Of a stretch of 64,000 nt of DNA, positions 52,755-63,938 are shown piece after piece (positions within the stretch are counted from its first letter, which is position 1; each line of letters begins with the position of its first letter). The stretch is from AC-32 sp963728765 (GTDB lineage: Bacteria; Actinomycetota; Thermoleophilia; Gaiellales; Gaiellaceae): positions 62,001-126,000 of the forward strand of contig CAVSKX010000006.1 of NCBI GenBank assembly GCA_963728765.1. Direction: 5' to 3'. The position numbers and the translations under genes are program-made. The notes under the pieces are model-generated. The model saw only the letters and a list, made by a program, of their open reading frames with translations, ran no database searches and was not told where the DNA came from.

Positions 52755-53420
52755 CTAGAAGAGGCCGAGCTGGACTGCCTGCGCCTGCGCCGGCTCCGGT
52801 GCCACCGGCGTCAGCAGCGGCGTCGGCGGGGCGACCTCGCGACCCAGCAGCTCGGGCAGACGCGCGAAGTCCTGTTCGAGTACCTGCAGCATCGCCGGCG
52901 TGTAGAGCGCCGCCGCAGGGTGGTAGAGCGGATACAGCAGCACGCAGCTGCCGCCGAGAGTGACCTCCTGCTCCGTCCCGTGCACGCGCGTGATCCCCGT
53001 CGGCTTGCCCGAGAGCAGCTTCGTCGCGAAGTTGCCGAGCGTCGCGACGACCTTCGGGCGAATCAGCTCGATCTGCCGGAAGAGGTGGCCCTCGCAGGCC
53101 TGGATCTCGTCCGGGGCCGGATCGCGGTTCCCCGGCGGCCGGCACTTGAGCACGTTTGCGATGTAGACGTTCGAGCGCTCGAGCCCGATCCCGGCCAGCA
53201 GCTTGTCGAGCAGCTTCCCGGCCTGGCCGACGAACGGGTACCCCTGCTTGTCCTCGTGGAAGCCGGGCGCCTCGCCGACGAACATCAGGTCGGCCTCCGG
53301 GTCGCCGATGCCGAAGACGACCTGCGTCCGGCCCTGCGCGAGGCGGCACTTCGTGCACCCCGCGACCTGGCGCGCAAACGCCTCGAGCTCGGTCAGCGGC
53401 TGGTCAATGGCCGCAGCCAC
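52755..53420 (-). CDS. Family-4 uracil-DNA glycosylase (4Fe-4S)
   Basis: 221 residues from GTG 53420; GTG 53441 would add seven residues. GEAPGFHEDKQGYPFVGQAGKLLDKLLAGIG is the uracil-binding motif and LYPLYHPAAAL the second motif (HP). Cysteines for the iron-sulfur cluster: CTKC near the N-terminus, KCRPPGNRDP, and the C in QACEGHL. These thermostable-type glycosylases remove uracil from DNA. The start overlaps the FmdB-like gene by about 17 bp. Confidence 0.92.
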   Translation of the reverse strand: MAAAIDQPLTELEAFARQVAGCTKCRLAQGRTQVVFGIGDPEADLMFVGEAPGFHEDKQGYPFVGQAGKLLDKLLAGIGLERSNVYIANVLKCRPPGNRDPAPDEIQACEGHLFRQIELIRPKVVATLGNFATKLLSGKPTGITRVHGTEQEVTLGGSCVLLYPLYHPAAALYTPAMLQVLEQDFARLPELLGREVAPPTPLLTPVAPEPAQAQAVQLGLF

Positions 53421-53613
53421 ACGAACCGCCGCAGCAGCCACCGGATGACCCGCCGAAGGTCGGCTGCTCGGCGGTGCCGTGCGTCGCGAAGACCGAGAAC
53501 TGCTTGCGCACGTCCGAGGAGGCGCAGTCCGGGCAGTCCGGCTGCTCGCCGTTGCGGATGAGCTCCTCGAAGTGCGACTCGCACTCCATGCAGACGTATT
53601 CGTAGATCGGCAC
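53404..53613 (-). CDS. FmdB-type zinc-ribbon protein
   Basis: 69 residues from GTG 53613. VPIYEYVCMECESHFEELI and PDCPDCASSDVRKQFSVFA form the FmdB zinc ribbon with two Cys pairs. The Gly/Cys-rich tail (GGSSGGCCGGSCGCGH) is typical of the family and may bind metal. Role not established, proposed regulatory. It is the first gene of the udg-tsa operon. Confidence 0.88.
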   Translation of the reverse strand: MPIYEYVCMECESHFEELIRNGEQPDCPDCASSDVRKQFSVFATHGTAEQPTFGGSSGGCCGGSCGCGH

Positions 53614-53674
53614 CGTGTCAGCAGACCCTAGCAACGGGTCCGCATGTTCGACCACGTGTCGGACGTCACGCCGA

Positions 53675-53725
53675 GGCATCGCTTGCGATGCCGTCAAGAG
53701 GATGTGCGGGCTCCGCCGCGCATCC
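53675..53725. repeat. Hairpin pair GGCATCGC-TT-GCGATGCC plus a second stem
   Basis: GGCATCGC (53675-53682) and GCGATGCC (53685-53692) form an 8-bp stem with a TT loop, the same stem as in the 30.6 kb array but on the other strand. Seven bases later GGATGTGCGG (53700-53709) pairs with CCGCGCATCC (53716-53725). It lies between fmdB and the histidine kinase gene and includes the last bases before the kinase stop (53729). Confidence 0.7.
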
Positions 53726-53728
53726 GTC

Positions 53729-55366
53729 TCACGCCTCCGGAAGTTCGAAGTAGAAGGTCGAGCCCTCGCCGACCTGCGAGCGGACGCCGATCGTGCCGCC
53801 CATCCGGCGCACGAGCTCGCGGCAGATGTAGAGCCCGAGGCCCGTGCCGCTCGGCACGGCCCGGTGCTGTGGGTCGGCGCGGTAGAACTTCTCGAACACC
53901 GCCTCGTGCTCGCCCGGGGCGATGCCCATCCCCTGGTCGCTCACCTCGACCCGCACCCCGGACTCGCACGGCGCGGTGCGCACTTCGACCGAGCCGCCGT
54001 CCGGGGAGTACTTGAAGGCGTTGTCGATCAGGTTCACGAGCACCTGTTCGATCCGGTTCGCGTCGCCCAGCACCGCTGCGCCGTTCGAGTCGGTGCTCAC
54101 GACGAGCGAGACCGAGTCGGGCAGCTGCTGGCGCATCGTCTCGACCGCCTCGGCGACCAGCTGCGCGAGATCGACCGGCTCGCTGTCGATGCGAACGTCG
54201 CCACGGTCGAGCCGGTTCGCCAGCAGCACCTCCTCGGTGATCTGCGTCAGCCGCGTCCCCTGCGCGCCGATCATCTCCAGCAGCTGCTGGCGCCGCTCGG
54301 GCGACAGCGCGATGTCGTCGCGCAGCAGCGTCTTCGCGGCGCCGAGCACGGCCGTCATCGGCGTCCGCAGCTCGTGCGAGACCGTGGCGATGAAGTCGCT
54401 CTTCGCCTCCTCGAGCTCGCGCTCGACGGTGAGGTCGCGGAAGGTGTAGACCACGCCGCCGGACTCGGTGCGAACGGCGACGAAGGACAGCCACAGCTCG
54501 CGGCCGTCGACCTCGACGGGGAGCGTCACGGGACGCGCGAGCTCGGAGCCAGAGCCCACGGCGACCGGGATCTCCCGCACGATCCGCGCCCAGTCCTGGA
54601 ACACCTCCCCGGGGTCGCGGCCGATCACGTCGTCCCGCGAGCGCCGGGTGACAAGCTCGGCCGCGTGGTTCCAGAACCGCAGCGCCCCTTCGGTGTCGAC
54701 GAAGAAGATGCCGTCGCCGACCGCCTCGAGCACGCGAGCAGCGCGCTCGCGCTCGGCGGCGATGGTCTCGGCGGTGGCACGCGCGGCGGCCTCCGCCTGC
54801 GCCTGCTCGTGCAGCCGCGCGTTGCGCACGGCCGCAGCCATCAACCCGATCAGGCCCTCGGCCAGCTCGAGCTGCTCCTGGTCGTACACCTCGCTCTCGT
54901 GCATCAGCTGCACCACGCCGACGACCTCGCCCTCGTGCTTGACCGGGAGCATCATCGCCGACTGCACTCCCGGCGGCCCCTCCTCCGGGAGCTTCCGCAT
55001 GTGGCCTTCGCGGTCGACGTCGTAGTAGACGCCGCCGGGGTCCTTCACGCGCTCCGGCACGTCGCCCACGAGCAGCGGCCCGCCGCTCATGATCACCCGG
55101 CTTTGCATGCCACCGCCCTTCCGGTTCAGCGGCAGCGAAGGCAGAATCGCGGGGTCGAGCCTGCCGCCGTCGACCCACGCATAGTCGCAGCTGATCAGCT
55201 CGGTCTCGGGGTCGAACGAGGAGACGATCAGGCCGTTGTGCGGCACCCCCTCGGCGAGCAGCTCGCGGAAGCGGTCGTAGACCCGCTCGAGCTCGAGCGT
55301 CTCGTTCAAGTACCGAGCCGCCGCTAGGAGCAGCTCCGCTTTCTCGGCCCCCCGGGGACGACCCAC
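53729..55366 (-). CDS. Soluble sensor histidine kinase (GAF-PAS-HisKA-HATPase)
   Basis: 545 residues, no membrane span. GAF domain about 10-180 (ending EGLIGLMAAAVRNARL), a coiled linker, PAS about 208-315 (VLEAVGDGIFFVDTEGALRFWN), H-box with phospho-acceptor H331 (SHELRTPMTAV), N box NLIDNAFKYSPDGG, G1 DQGMGI and G2 GTGLGLYICRELV. No response-regulator gene is adjacent, so it is an orphan kinase. The GAF and PAS ligands are unknown. Confidence 0.93.
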   Translation of the reverse strand: MGRPRGAEKAELLLAAARYLNETLELERVYDRFRELLAEGVPHNGLIVSSFDPETELISCDYAWVDGGRLDPAILPSLPLNRKGGGMQSRVIMSGGPLLVGDVPERVKDPGGVYYDVDREGHMRKLPEEGPPGVQSAMMLPVKHEGEVVGVVQLMHESEVYDQEQLELAEGLIGLMAAAVRNARLHEQAQAEAAARATAETIAAERERAARVLEAVGDGIFFVDTEGALRFWNHAAELVTRRSRDDVIGRDPGEVFQDWARIVREIPVAVGSGSELARPVTLPVEVDGRELWLSFVAVRTESGGVVYTFRDLTVERELEEAKSDFIATVSHELRTPMTAVLGAAKTLLRDDIALSPERRQQLLEMIGAQGTRLTQITEEVLLANRLDRGDVRIDSEPVDLAQLVAEAVETMRQQLPDSVSLVVSTDSNGAAVLGDANRIEQVLVNLIDNAFKYSPDGGSVEVRTAPCESGVRVEVSDQGMGIAPGEHEAVFEKFYRADPQHRAVPSGTGLGLYICRELVRRMGGTIGVRSQVGEGSTFYFELPEA

Positions 55367-55386
55367 GTCTCGTTCATCATGCCCTA

Positions 55387-55950
55387 GTGATGCGGGAAAG
55401 TCTCGCCGTGCGGCTGGAAGGGCGCTTCGTCACGCTCGAGCCGCTCGGCAAAGAGCATGTCGACGGACTTCGCGCGGCAGCCGCCGACGAGCGGATCTGG
55501 GAGTGGATGGTCACGCGTGACGTGGAGGCCTGGATCGCCGACGCGCTGCGTGACGACACCGGCCGTCAGCCGTTCGCAGTCCTGCGCGACGGTGAGGTGG
55601 TCGGCTCCACGAGCTACATGAGCCTCGCCCCCGAGCACCGTCGGGTCGAGATCGGCAACACCTGGATGAGCCCCTCGACCTGGCGGAGCGGTGCGAACGC
55701 CGAGGCGAAGTACCTGCTCCTCCGCCACGCGTTCGAGGAGGCCGGCTGCCTGCGGGTGGAGTTCAAGACGGATGCGAAGAACGAGCGCGCGCGGGCGGCG
55801 CTGGCCGCGATCCCCGCCGAGTTCGAGGGCATCCACCGACGGCACATGGTCGTGCGCGGCGGCGAGCGGCGCGACTCGGCCTGGTACGCGGTGACCATCG
55901 ACGACTGGCCCGAGGTGCGCCGGGTTCTCGAGAGGCGGTTGTCGGGCTAG
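55387..55950 (+). CDS. RimJ/RimL-type GNAT acetyltransferase
   Basis: 187 residues from GTG 55387 (ATG three bases later is also possible). RFVTLEPLGKEHVDGL starts the fold; RRVEIGNTWMSPSTWRSGANAEAKYLLLRHAFEEAGCLRVEFKTDAKNERARAALAAIPAEFEGIHRRHMV is the RimJ/L-like acetyl-CoA and dimer region. Members acetylate protein N-termini or small amines. It is followed 42 bp later by the pantothenate operon, but co-transcription is uncertain. Confidence 0.87.
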   Translation: MMRESLAVRLEGRFVTLEPLGKEHVDGLRAAAADERIWEWMVTRDVEAWIADALRDDTGRQPFAVLRDGEVVGSTSYMSLAPEHRRVEIGNTWMSPSTWRSGANAEAKYLLLRHAFEEAGCLRVEFKTDAKNERARAALAAIPAEFEGIHRRHMVVRGGERRDSAWYAVTIDDWPEVRRVLERRLSG

Positions 55951-55992
55951 ACTTCGCGCCGCCCGGTATCCGCTACGGAACTGGAGCTCTGG

Positions 55993-56656
55993 ATGATCAA
56001 GAGCGTCAACGTGATCGGTCGCGGCCGCGTTGGGCTCGGCCCTCGCCGCGCGCCTGGAAGACCGCGGCGTCGAGCTGCGCGAGGACGGCGCCGAGCTGAC
56101 CCTGCTGTGCGTTCCGGACACGGCCATCCGGGACGTGGCCCTGGGACTGTCCCCGGGACAGAGCTGGATCGGACATGTCTCCGGAGCGACGCCGCTCTCG
56201 GCGCTCGACCCGCACGAGCGGCGCTTCTCGCTCCACCCGCTGCAGACGTTCACGCGCGCGAGAGGGCCGGAGCAGCTCGACGGCGCCTGGGCGGCCGTCA
56301 CCGCAGAGACCGAGGAGGCGCGGGAGCTCGGCTTCGAGCTCGCGCGCGTGCTCGGCCTGGAGGCCTTCGAGCTCGACGACGACGAGCGGGCGCTCTATCA
56401 CGCGGGCGCCGTCGTGGCGTCGAACTACCTGGTCACGCTGTACGAGGCGGCCGCGGGCCTCGTGGCCGCTGCCGGCGCACCGCCGGAGGCGCTCGAGCCA
56501 CTGATGCGCCGGACGATCGAGAACGGCTTCGAGCTGACAGGCCCGATCGAGCGCGGGGACTGGGAGACGGTGGATGCGCACCGCGAAGCGATCAGGCACG
56601 CGCGGCCGGACCTCGAGGCGCTCTACGACGTGCTGGCGGAGGCGACGGTCGCGTGA
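55993..56656 (+). pseudogene. DUF2520 Rossmann-like reductase gene with a one-base frameshift
   Basis: ATG 55993 opens IKSVNVIGRGRVG, the expected Rossmann start, but the frame then runs into unrelated sequence. The continuation SALAARLEDRGVELREDGAELTLLCVPDTAIRDVALGL is in another frame from about 56027 on. One extra G in TTGGGCTCG (56025-56033) explains it; with two Gs the reading GRVGSALAARL is restored. The rest (to 56656) is an intact DUF2520 domain. The gene is coupled to panC (GTGA overlap), as in mycobacteria. A ketopantoate-reductase-like role has been suggested by context; here it may be a base-calling error or a recent mutation. Confidence 0.75.
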
Positions 56657-57435
56657 GGCTCGTTCGTTCGGCGGCCGAGCTTCCGCGCGAGGGCGAGATC
56701 GGCCTCGTGCCGACGATGGGCGCCTTCCACGGGGGTCACGTGGCCCTCTTCCACGCCGCGCGCAACGAGAACGACGTCGTGGTCGCGAGCCTGTTCGTCA
56801 ACCCGGCGCAGTTTGTCGAGGGCGAGGACCTCAAGCGCTATCCCCGCGACGAGGAGCGCGACGCGCAGCTCGCCGAGGAGGCCGGCGTCGACGTCCTCTA
56901 CGTCCCGGCCGCCGAGGAGATCTACCCGCCGGGGTTCGAGACGTGGGTCGAGGTCGAGCGGCTCGGCTCGATCCTCGAGGGCGAGCACCGGCCGGGGCAC
57001 TTCCGAGGCGTCGCCACGGTCTGCCTGAAGCTTTTCAACCTCGTCCGGCCGCGGCACGCCTACTTCGGCCAGAAGGACGCGCAGCAGGTGGCCGTCGTGC
57101 GCCGGATGGTGCGCGACCTCGCCGTGCCGGTCAAGATCCGAATCGTCCCGACGGCGCGCGACGAGGACGGGCTCGCGCTCTCGTCCCGCAACGCCTACCT
57201 GTCCCCCGAGGAGCGCGAACGTGCGCTCGCTCTCCCCCGTGCGCTGGCCGCCCGTGACCGCAGTCTGCTGAACGGCCTCGAGGTCGACTACTTCGAGGAG
57301 GCCGACTTCGAGCCGCGCGTGCTCGCGGCCGCGGTCCGCGTCGGCAACACCCGCCTGATCGACAACGTTGTTATCGAAATCCCGTGCGAGGCTTCAGCCT
57401 GGCACGGGCGTGCAGAGAAGGGAGAACAGTCGTGA
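56653..57435 (+). CDS. panC: Pantoate-beta-alanine ligase PanC
   Basis: 260 residues from GTG 56653. ATP motif GLVPTMGAFHGGHVALF, SLFVNPAQFVEGEDLKRYPR, FRGVATVCLKLFNLVRPRHAYFGQKDAQQ and LALSSRNAYLSPEER are all present. Between RALAARDRS and VDYFEEADFEP about 15 residues are shorter than usual, and a ~17-residue tail after VIEI is extra. It condenses pantoate with beta-alanine using ATP. It overlaps both neighbours by 4 bp. Confidence 0.95.
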   Translation: MRLVRSAAELPREGEIGLVPTMGAFHGGHVALFHAARNENDVVVASLFVNPAQFVEGEDLKRYPRDEERDAQLAEEAGVDVLYVPAAEEIYPPGFETWVEVERLGSILEGEHRPGHFRGVATVCLKLFNLVRPRHAYFGQKDAQQVAVVRRMVRDLAVPVKIRIVPTARDEDGLALSSRNAYLSPEERERALALPRALAARDRSLLNGLEVDYFEEADFEPRVLAAAVRVGNTRLIDNVVIEIPCEASAWHGRAEKGEQS

Positions 57436-58334
57436 GCAAGTACGCATCCTGGACCCACGGCAAGCTGCCGCTGACCGAGCTCGTCGAGCTGAAGCGCCGC
57501 GGGCAGAAGCTCGCGATGGTCACCGCCTACGACTTCCCGAGCGGCCGCATCGCGGACGAGGCCGGAGTCGAGCTCGTGCTCGTCGGCGACTCGGCCGGGA
57601 TGGTCGTGCTCGGCAACGAGTCGACGGTGCCCGTCACGATGGAGGAGTTGCTGATGCTCACGCGCGCGGTGACGCGCGGCGCCAAGCGGCCACTCGTCGT
57701 CGCGGACATGCCGTTCGGCTCGTTCCAGGTCTCCGACGCGGGCGCGATCGACAACGCCGTCCGCTTCGTGAAGGAAGCGGGTGCCGACGCGGTCAAGCTG
57801 GAGGGCGCAGGCCCGACGCTCTCGCGCGTGCAGGCGATCGTCGGCGCGGGTGTGCCGGTGATGGGCCACGTCGGCCTGACGCCGCAGTCTGCGACGATGC
57901 TCGGCGGCTTCAAGGCCCAGGGCCGCACCGCGGAGAAGGCGGAGCGGCTATACGAAGACGCACTCGCGCTCGAGGCCGCCGGGTGCTTCGCGATCGTGCT
58001 CGAGGCGGTCCCGGCCGCGGTCGCCGAGCGCGTGACGGAGGCGCTGAACGTGCCGACGATCGGCATCGGCGCAGGCGCAGCGTGCGACGGCCAGGTGCTC
58101 GTGTGGCACGACCTGCTCGGGCTCTACGCGGGCAAGGCGCCGCGCTTCGTCAAGCGCTACGCCGACCTCGCGACCGAGGCGAAGCACGCGCTCGAATCGT
58201 ACGTGGACGACGTGCGCGAGGGCCGATTCCCCGAGGAGCAGCACACCTACGCGATTCCAGACGAGGAGCTAGAGGCGTTCGAGACGTGGCTCGCGGCGCA
58301 TCAAGAGGCGCAGGCCCAGCACGAGCAGCGCTAG
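57432..58334 (+). CDS. panB: 3-methyl-2-oxobutanoate hydroxymethyltransferase PanB
   Basis: 300 residues from GTG 57432, with GGGAGAAC upstream and GTGA overlap with panC. Family blocks: KLAMVTAYDFPSGRIADEAGVELVLVGDSAGMVVLGNESTVPVTMEE (metal-binding D/G-D-S), GADAVKLEGAG, VMGHVGLTPQS, and GIGAGAACDGQVLVWHDLLGL. It makes ketopantoate from 2-oxoisovalerate and methylene-THF. The 3' 66 bases overlap the convergent Yip1-like gene. Confidence 0.96.
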   Translation: MSKYASWTHGKLPLTELVELKRRGQKLAMVTAYDFPSGRIADEAGVELVLVGDSAGMVVLGNESTVPVTMEELLMLTRAVTRGAKRPLVVADMPFGSFQVSDAGAIDNAVRFVKEAGADAVKLEGAGPTLSRVQAIVGAGVPVMGHVGLTPQSATMLGGFKAQGRTAEKAERLYEDALALEAAGCFAIVLEAVPAAVAERVTEALNVPTIGIGAGAACDGQVLVWHDLLGLYAGKAPRFVKRYADLATEAKHALESYVDDVREGRFPEEQHTYAIPDEELEAFETWLAAHQEAQAQHEQR

Positions 58335-58852
58335 CGCCCAGGCGACGAACGCAAGCTCGATCACGACGAACGCCGCGTTGCCGGCTCCGTGGTCGGAGCC
58401 GCCCCGCCTGAACACGTCCTCCCCGTAGACGGCGAGCCGCACGGGCCAGACGACGAAGAGCGAGAGCGCGACCGGCGAAAAGGCGAACGCGAGCACGTGC
58501 CGCACCTGCCGATACGTGATCCCTCCTGCAACGCGCGTGAGGGCGTACAGCACCAGCCCGCCAAGGAAGTAGACGAGGGCGCCGTAGATGCCGCCGCCGA
58601 TGAAGGCGATCACCGCGACGTTGAGGGCGTCGTTCGCCACGTCGTCCTGCAAGTGGCCGTACGTCGGGGCCCAGAGGACGGACGCGATCCCGGAGAGCCA
58701 GACGAGCGCGAGCACCGCCTCGCTGCGAGCGCGGGCCGCAGCCTCGGAGTCGTCCCGCATGAGCGCGAGCACCTCACGGGGCCGGACGAGCACGAACAGC
58801 GCTCGCTGCAGCCAGACGAGCTCGTCGCCCGCCGACGAGGCGGCCCGGGCGT

Positions 58853-58856
<4 letters not shown>
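58269..58856 (-). CDS. Yip1-family membrane protein
   Basis: 195 residues from GTG 58856, overlapping the uvrA stop as GTGA. About five membrane spans (near 45-62, 76-105, 118-140, 162-185) and a Yip1 pattern: an N-terminal cytoplasmic LQRALFVLVRPREVLALMRDDSEA and GGIYGALVYFLGGLVLYALTRVAGG. Function unknown in bacteria. It is read antisense over the last 66 bases of panB, so one of the two 3' ends may be constrained by the other. Confidence 0.8.
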
Positions 58857-61690
<2,834 letters not shown>

Positions 61691-61720
61691 AACCAAGCCA
61701 GTTTAGCCGGGTTGGTGGAC

Positions 61721-61736
61721 GCGAACAAGTGTTCGC
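61721..61736. repeat. Hairpin GCGAAC-AAGT-GTTCGC beside the transposase gene
   Basis: A 6-bp perfect stem between the uvrA start and the transposase stop codon (61738). It may be the REP-like end recognised by the transposase or a short terminator. Confidence 0.5.
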
Positions 61737-61737
61737 T

Positions 61738-62172
61738 TTACGCTTCTCTGACGGCCGCCCACGGCCAGTCTGCGGCACGCTCGACGAGGCGGGCGCGAAC
61801 CGGATTCTGGAGCACGTACTCGACCGTGTTGACGAGGTGGGCGTCGTCTTCGACGACCCAAGAGGCGAAGCGCTCGCCGAAGAGGTGGCCCCAGCGCCGG
61901 TGCCTCCGGTTGAACGCTTGCGCGTAGACACCGTTCAGGCTCTGCACGCCCGCCGAGAGACGCCACAGCTCGGTCTCGACCACCAGGTGGTAGTGGTTCG
62001 GCATCAGGCAGAAGCCGTGCATGCGCCATTCGTGGCGGTCGACGACCCGCACCAAGAGGCGCAGGAAGAGGCGGTACTCCTCGTCGGTTCGGAAGGTCGC
62101 CGTTCGCGCGACGCCCCGCGTCGTGACGTGGTAGATGCCTTCCGGCGGTAGCTCGTTCCGCGGCCGCCTCAT
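61738..62172 (-). CDS. REP-associated tyrosine (Y1) transposase, single copy
   Basis: 144 residues. GIYHVTTRG starts the IS200-like fold; the HUH metal motif is NHYHLVV (H60, H62), and the single nucleophile is probably Y83 in GVYAQAFNRRHRRWGHLFG. The ending VEYVLQNPVRARLVERAADWPWAA is typical. RAYTs are usually not carried by a classical insertion sequence but maintain short palindromic REP repeats elsewhere in the genome. Palindromes lie on both sides of this gene. No left/right IS ends are clear. Confidence 0.88.
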   Translation of the reverse strand: MRRPRNELPPEGIYHVTTRGVARTATFRTDEEYRLFLRLLVRVVDRHEWRMHGFCLMPNHYHLVVETELWRLSAGVQSLNGVYAQAFNRRHRRWGHLFGERFASWVVEDDAHLVNTVEYVLQNPVRARLVERAADWPWAAVREA

Positions 62173-62280
62173 CCTCCTCGACGCTAGCGCCCGCCGGTCC
62201 AGCAGCCACGCCCGAAGCGACCTCGTGTGGACGTATCGTCACACCCTCGGCACGCCTGCCACGGCCCGATCCGCCCACAA

Positions 62281-62297
62281 CCAGGGACAGTCCCTGG
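62281..62297. repeat. Palindrome CCAGGGA-CAG-TCCCTGG
   Basis: A 7-bp perfect stem with CAG loop in the 135-bp gap between the transposase start and the ABC permease stop codon. GGGACAGTCCC-like hairpins are often seen next to RAYT genes. Also a possible terminator for the ABC operon, which ends at 62308. Confidence 0.55.
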
Positions 62298-62307
62298 CGG
62301 TGGGGCG

Positions 62308-63039
62308 CTAGGCGACGTCGGTCCGCTTGACGGCCACCGCGCCGACCGCGGCGAACCCGAGGGCATACGCCAGTGCGAGGAGAAGCCCCGGCCAGAACGA
62401 CAGCAACTCCGAGCTCGGGGTGCCGGCCACGACCACGCTCGCCACGGCGTGCCCCGGCGCGTACTGGTTCACGTTCGCGATCGCGAGCAGCGGTTCCACG
62501 ACGAGCAGCCAGACGAACACGACGACGATCGCGGCCGTCTGCCTCCGCAGAAGGAACCCGAAGCCGACGCCTAGGGCGCCGGCAACTGCCGCGGCCGCGA
62601 GCGTCCCGAACAGCGGGCGCATCACGTCGGGCGAGCCGAGGTGCACGGGCACCGAGCGGGCGGAGAGCAGCAGAGCTGCGAGCACCCAGGCAACGACCCC
62701 CGCGAAGACCGCGAGCGCAGTGCCTGCCACTGCACCGGCCAGCACTTTCGCGCCGACGACGCGCTCCCGCACCGGGGACACGAGAAAGGTGTGGCTGATC
62801 GTCCCGTGGCCGTATTCGCCGGCCGACGAGACGACTCCGACAATCAAGGCGACGAGGGCAGCGACCGAGGCGATCCCGAGCACGTCGCGCTGGCTGCTCG
62901 GCTCGGCAAGCGACGAGATCGAGTCCTGCGAGACGTGGAGCGAGGTCACGAGCACCTCGAGCGCGAGCAGCATCAGCCCGAGCCAGAGCAACAGCCTGGT
63001 CGTGACGAGCTTCAGCAGCTCGGCGCGCAGCAGCCTCAT
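62308..63039 (-). CDS. ABC transporter permease (ABC-2 type)
   Basis: 243 residues from ATG 63039, overlapping the ATPase gene stop by four bases (ATGA). Six membrane spans are visible; SSAGEYGHGTISHTFLVSPVRERVVGAKVLAGAVAGTALAVFAGVVAWVL is the family-type region after span 2. It forms an exporter with the ATPase encoded upstream. Substrate unknown. Confidence 0.87.
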   Translation of the reverse strand: MRLLRAELLKLVTTRLLLWLGLMLLALEVLVTSLHVSQDSISSLAEPSSQRDVLGIASVAALVALIVGVVSSAGEYGHGTISHTFLVSPVRERVVGAKVLAGAVAGTALAVFAGVVAWVLAALLLSARSVPVHLGSPDVMRPLFGTLAAAAVAGALGVGFGFLLRRQTAAIVVVFVWLLVVEPLLAIANVNQYAPGHAVASVVVAGTPSSELLSFWPGLLLALAYALGFAAVGAVAVKRTDVA

Positions 63040-63938
63040 TCGGGCTCGGGCTCCCCGGCCGTCAGCTCGAGGAAGACCTCCTCCAGGCTCGCTCCCTGGG
63101 GACGCAACTCGTGCAGAACGATGCCCGCTGCTGCGGCGATCTCGCCCACCCGCTCCGCGGGCGCCGCGACCAGCAGCCTGCCGTCGGCCGCCGACACCTC
63201 GATCTCTGCACGGCGCAGCTCGTCCGCGAGGCGCTCCCCGTCCGGACTGCGCACGACGGTCCCACCGCCGGCGCGTGCCGTGAGCGCCGCAAGCGGCTCC
63301 TGCGTGACCAGCCGTCCGCGGTGGATGATCACGACCTCGTCCGCGAGCTGGGCGACCTCCGCGAGCACGTGGCTCGAGATCAGCACCGTCCCGCCCCCAG
63401 CGGCGAACGAGCGTAGAAACTCGCGCAGCCAGCGGATTCCCTCCGGATCGAGCCCGTTCGCCGGCTCGTCGAGCACGAGCAGCCTCGGCAGACCCAAGAG
63501 CGCGCCGGCGACGCTCAGCCGCTGGCGCATGCCGAGCGAGTAGCCCCCGACGCGACGGCGGGCCGCGCCGGTGAGCTCGACCTGCTCGAGCACCTCGTCC
63601 ACGCGCGCGGTCGGGACGCGGGCGGCGGTCGCGAGCACGCGCAGATGGTTCCGCCCCGAGCGCGCGGGATGGAAGCTCTCCGACTCGAGGACCGCACCCA
63701 CGGTGCCCAGCGGGTCGTGCAGCCGCGAGTACGGCTGCCCCTCGACGAGCGCCTCCCCGGAGGTCGGCCGCACGAGCCCGAGCAGCGCCCGCAGCGTCGA
63801 CGTCTTGCCCGCGCCGTTGGGGCCCAGGAATCCGGTGATGCGACCCGCTCCGATCGCGAAGCTGAGCCCGTCGACCGCGACCGTCGAGCCGTAGCGCTTC
63901 GTCAGCGCTCGGACCTCGACCGGCGCAGCGTCCGCCAT
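63036..63938 (-). CDS. ABC transporter ATP-binding protein (drug/antibiotic-exporter type)
   Basis: 300 residues from ATG 63938. Walker A GPNGAGKTSTLRALLGL, Q-loop AVLESESFHP, signature YSLGMRQRL, Walker B LLVLDEPANGLD and H-loop ISSHVLAEV are intact. The C-terminal ~90 residues, after GRLVTQEPL, are the DUF4162-like regulatory tail of CcmA/DrrA-type exporters. It pairs with the overlapping permease gene downstream. Its start overlaps the stop of a further upstream gene (TGATG). Confidence 0.93.
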   Translation of the reverse strand: MADAAPVEVRALTKRYGSTVAVDGLSFAIGAGRITGFLGPNGAGKTSTLRALLGLVRPTSGEALVEGQPYSRLHDPLGTVGAVLESESFHPARSGRNHLRVLATAARVPTARVDEVLEQVELTGAARRRVGGYSLGMRQRLSVAGALLGLPRLLVLDEPANGLDPEGIRWLREFLRSFAAGGGTVLISSHVLAEVAQLADEVVIIHRGRLVTQEPLAALTARAGGGTVVRSPDGERLADELRRAEIEVSAADGRLLVAAPAERVGEIAAAAGIVLHELRPQGASLEEVFLELTAGEPEPE

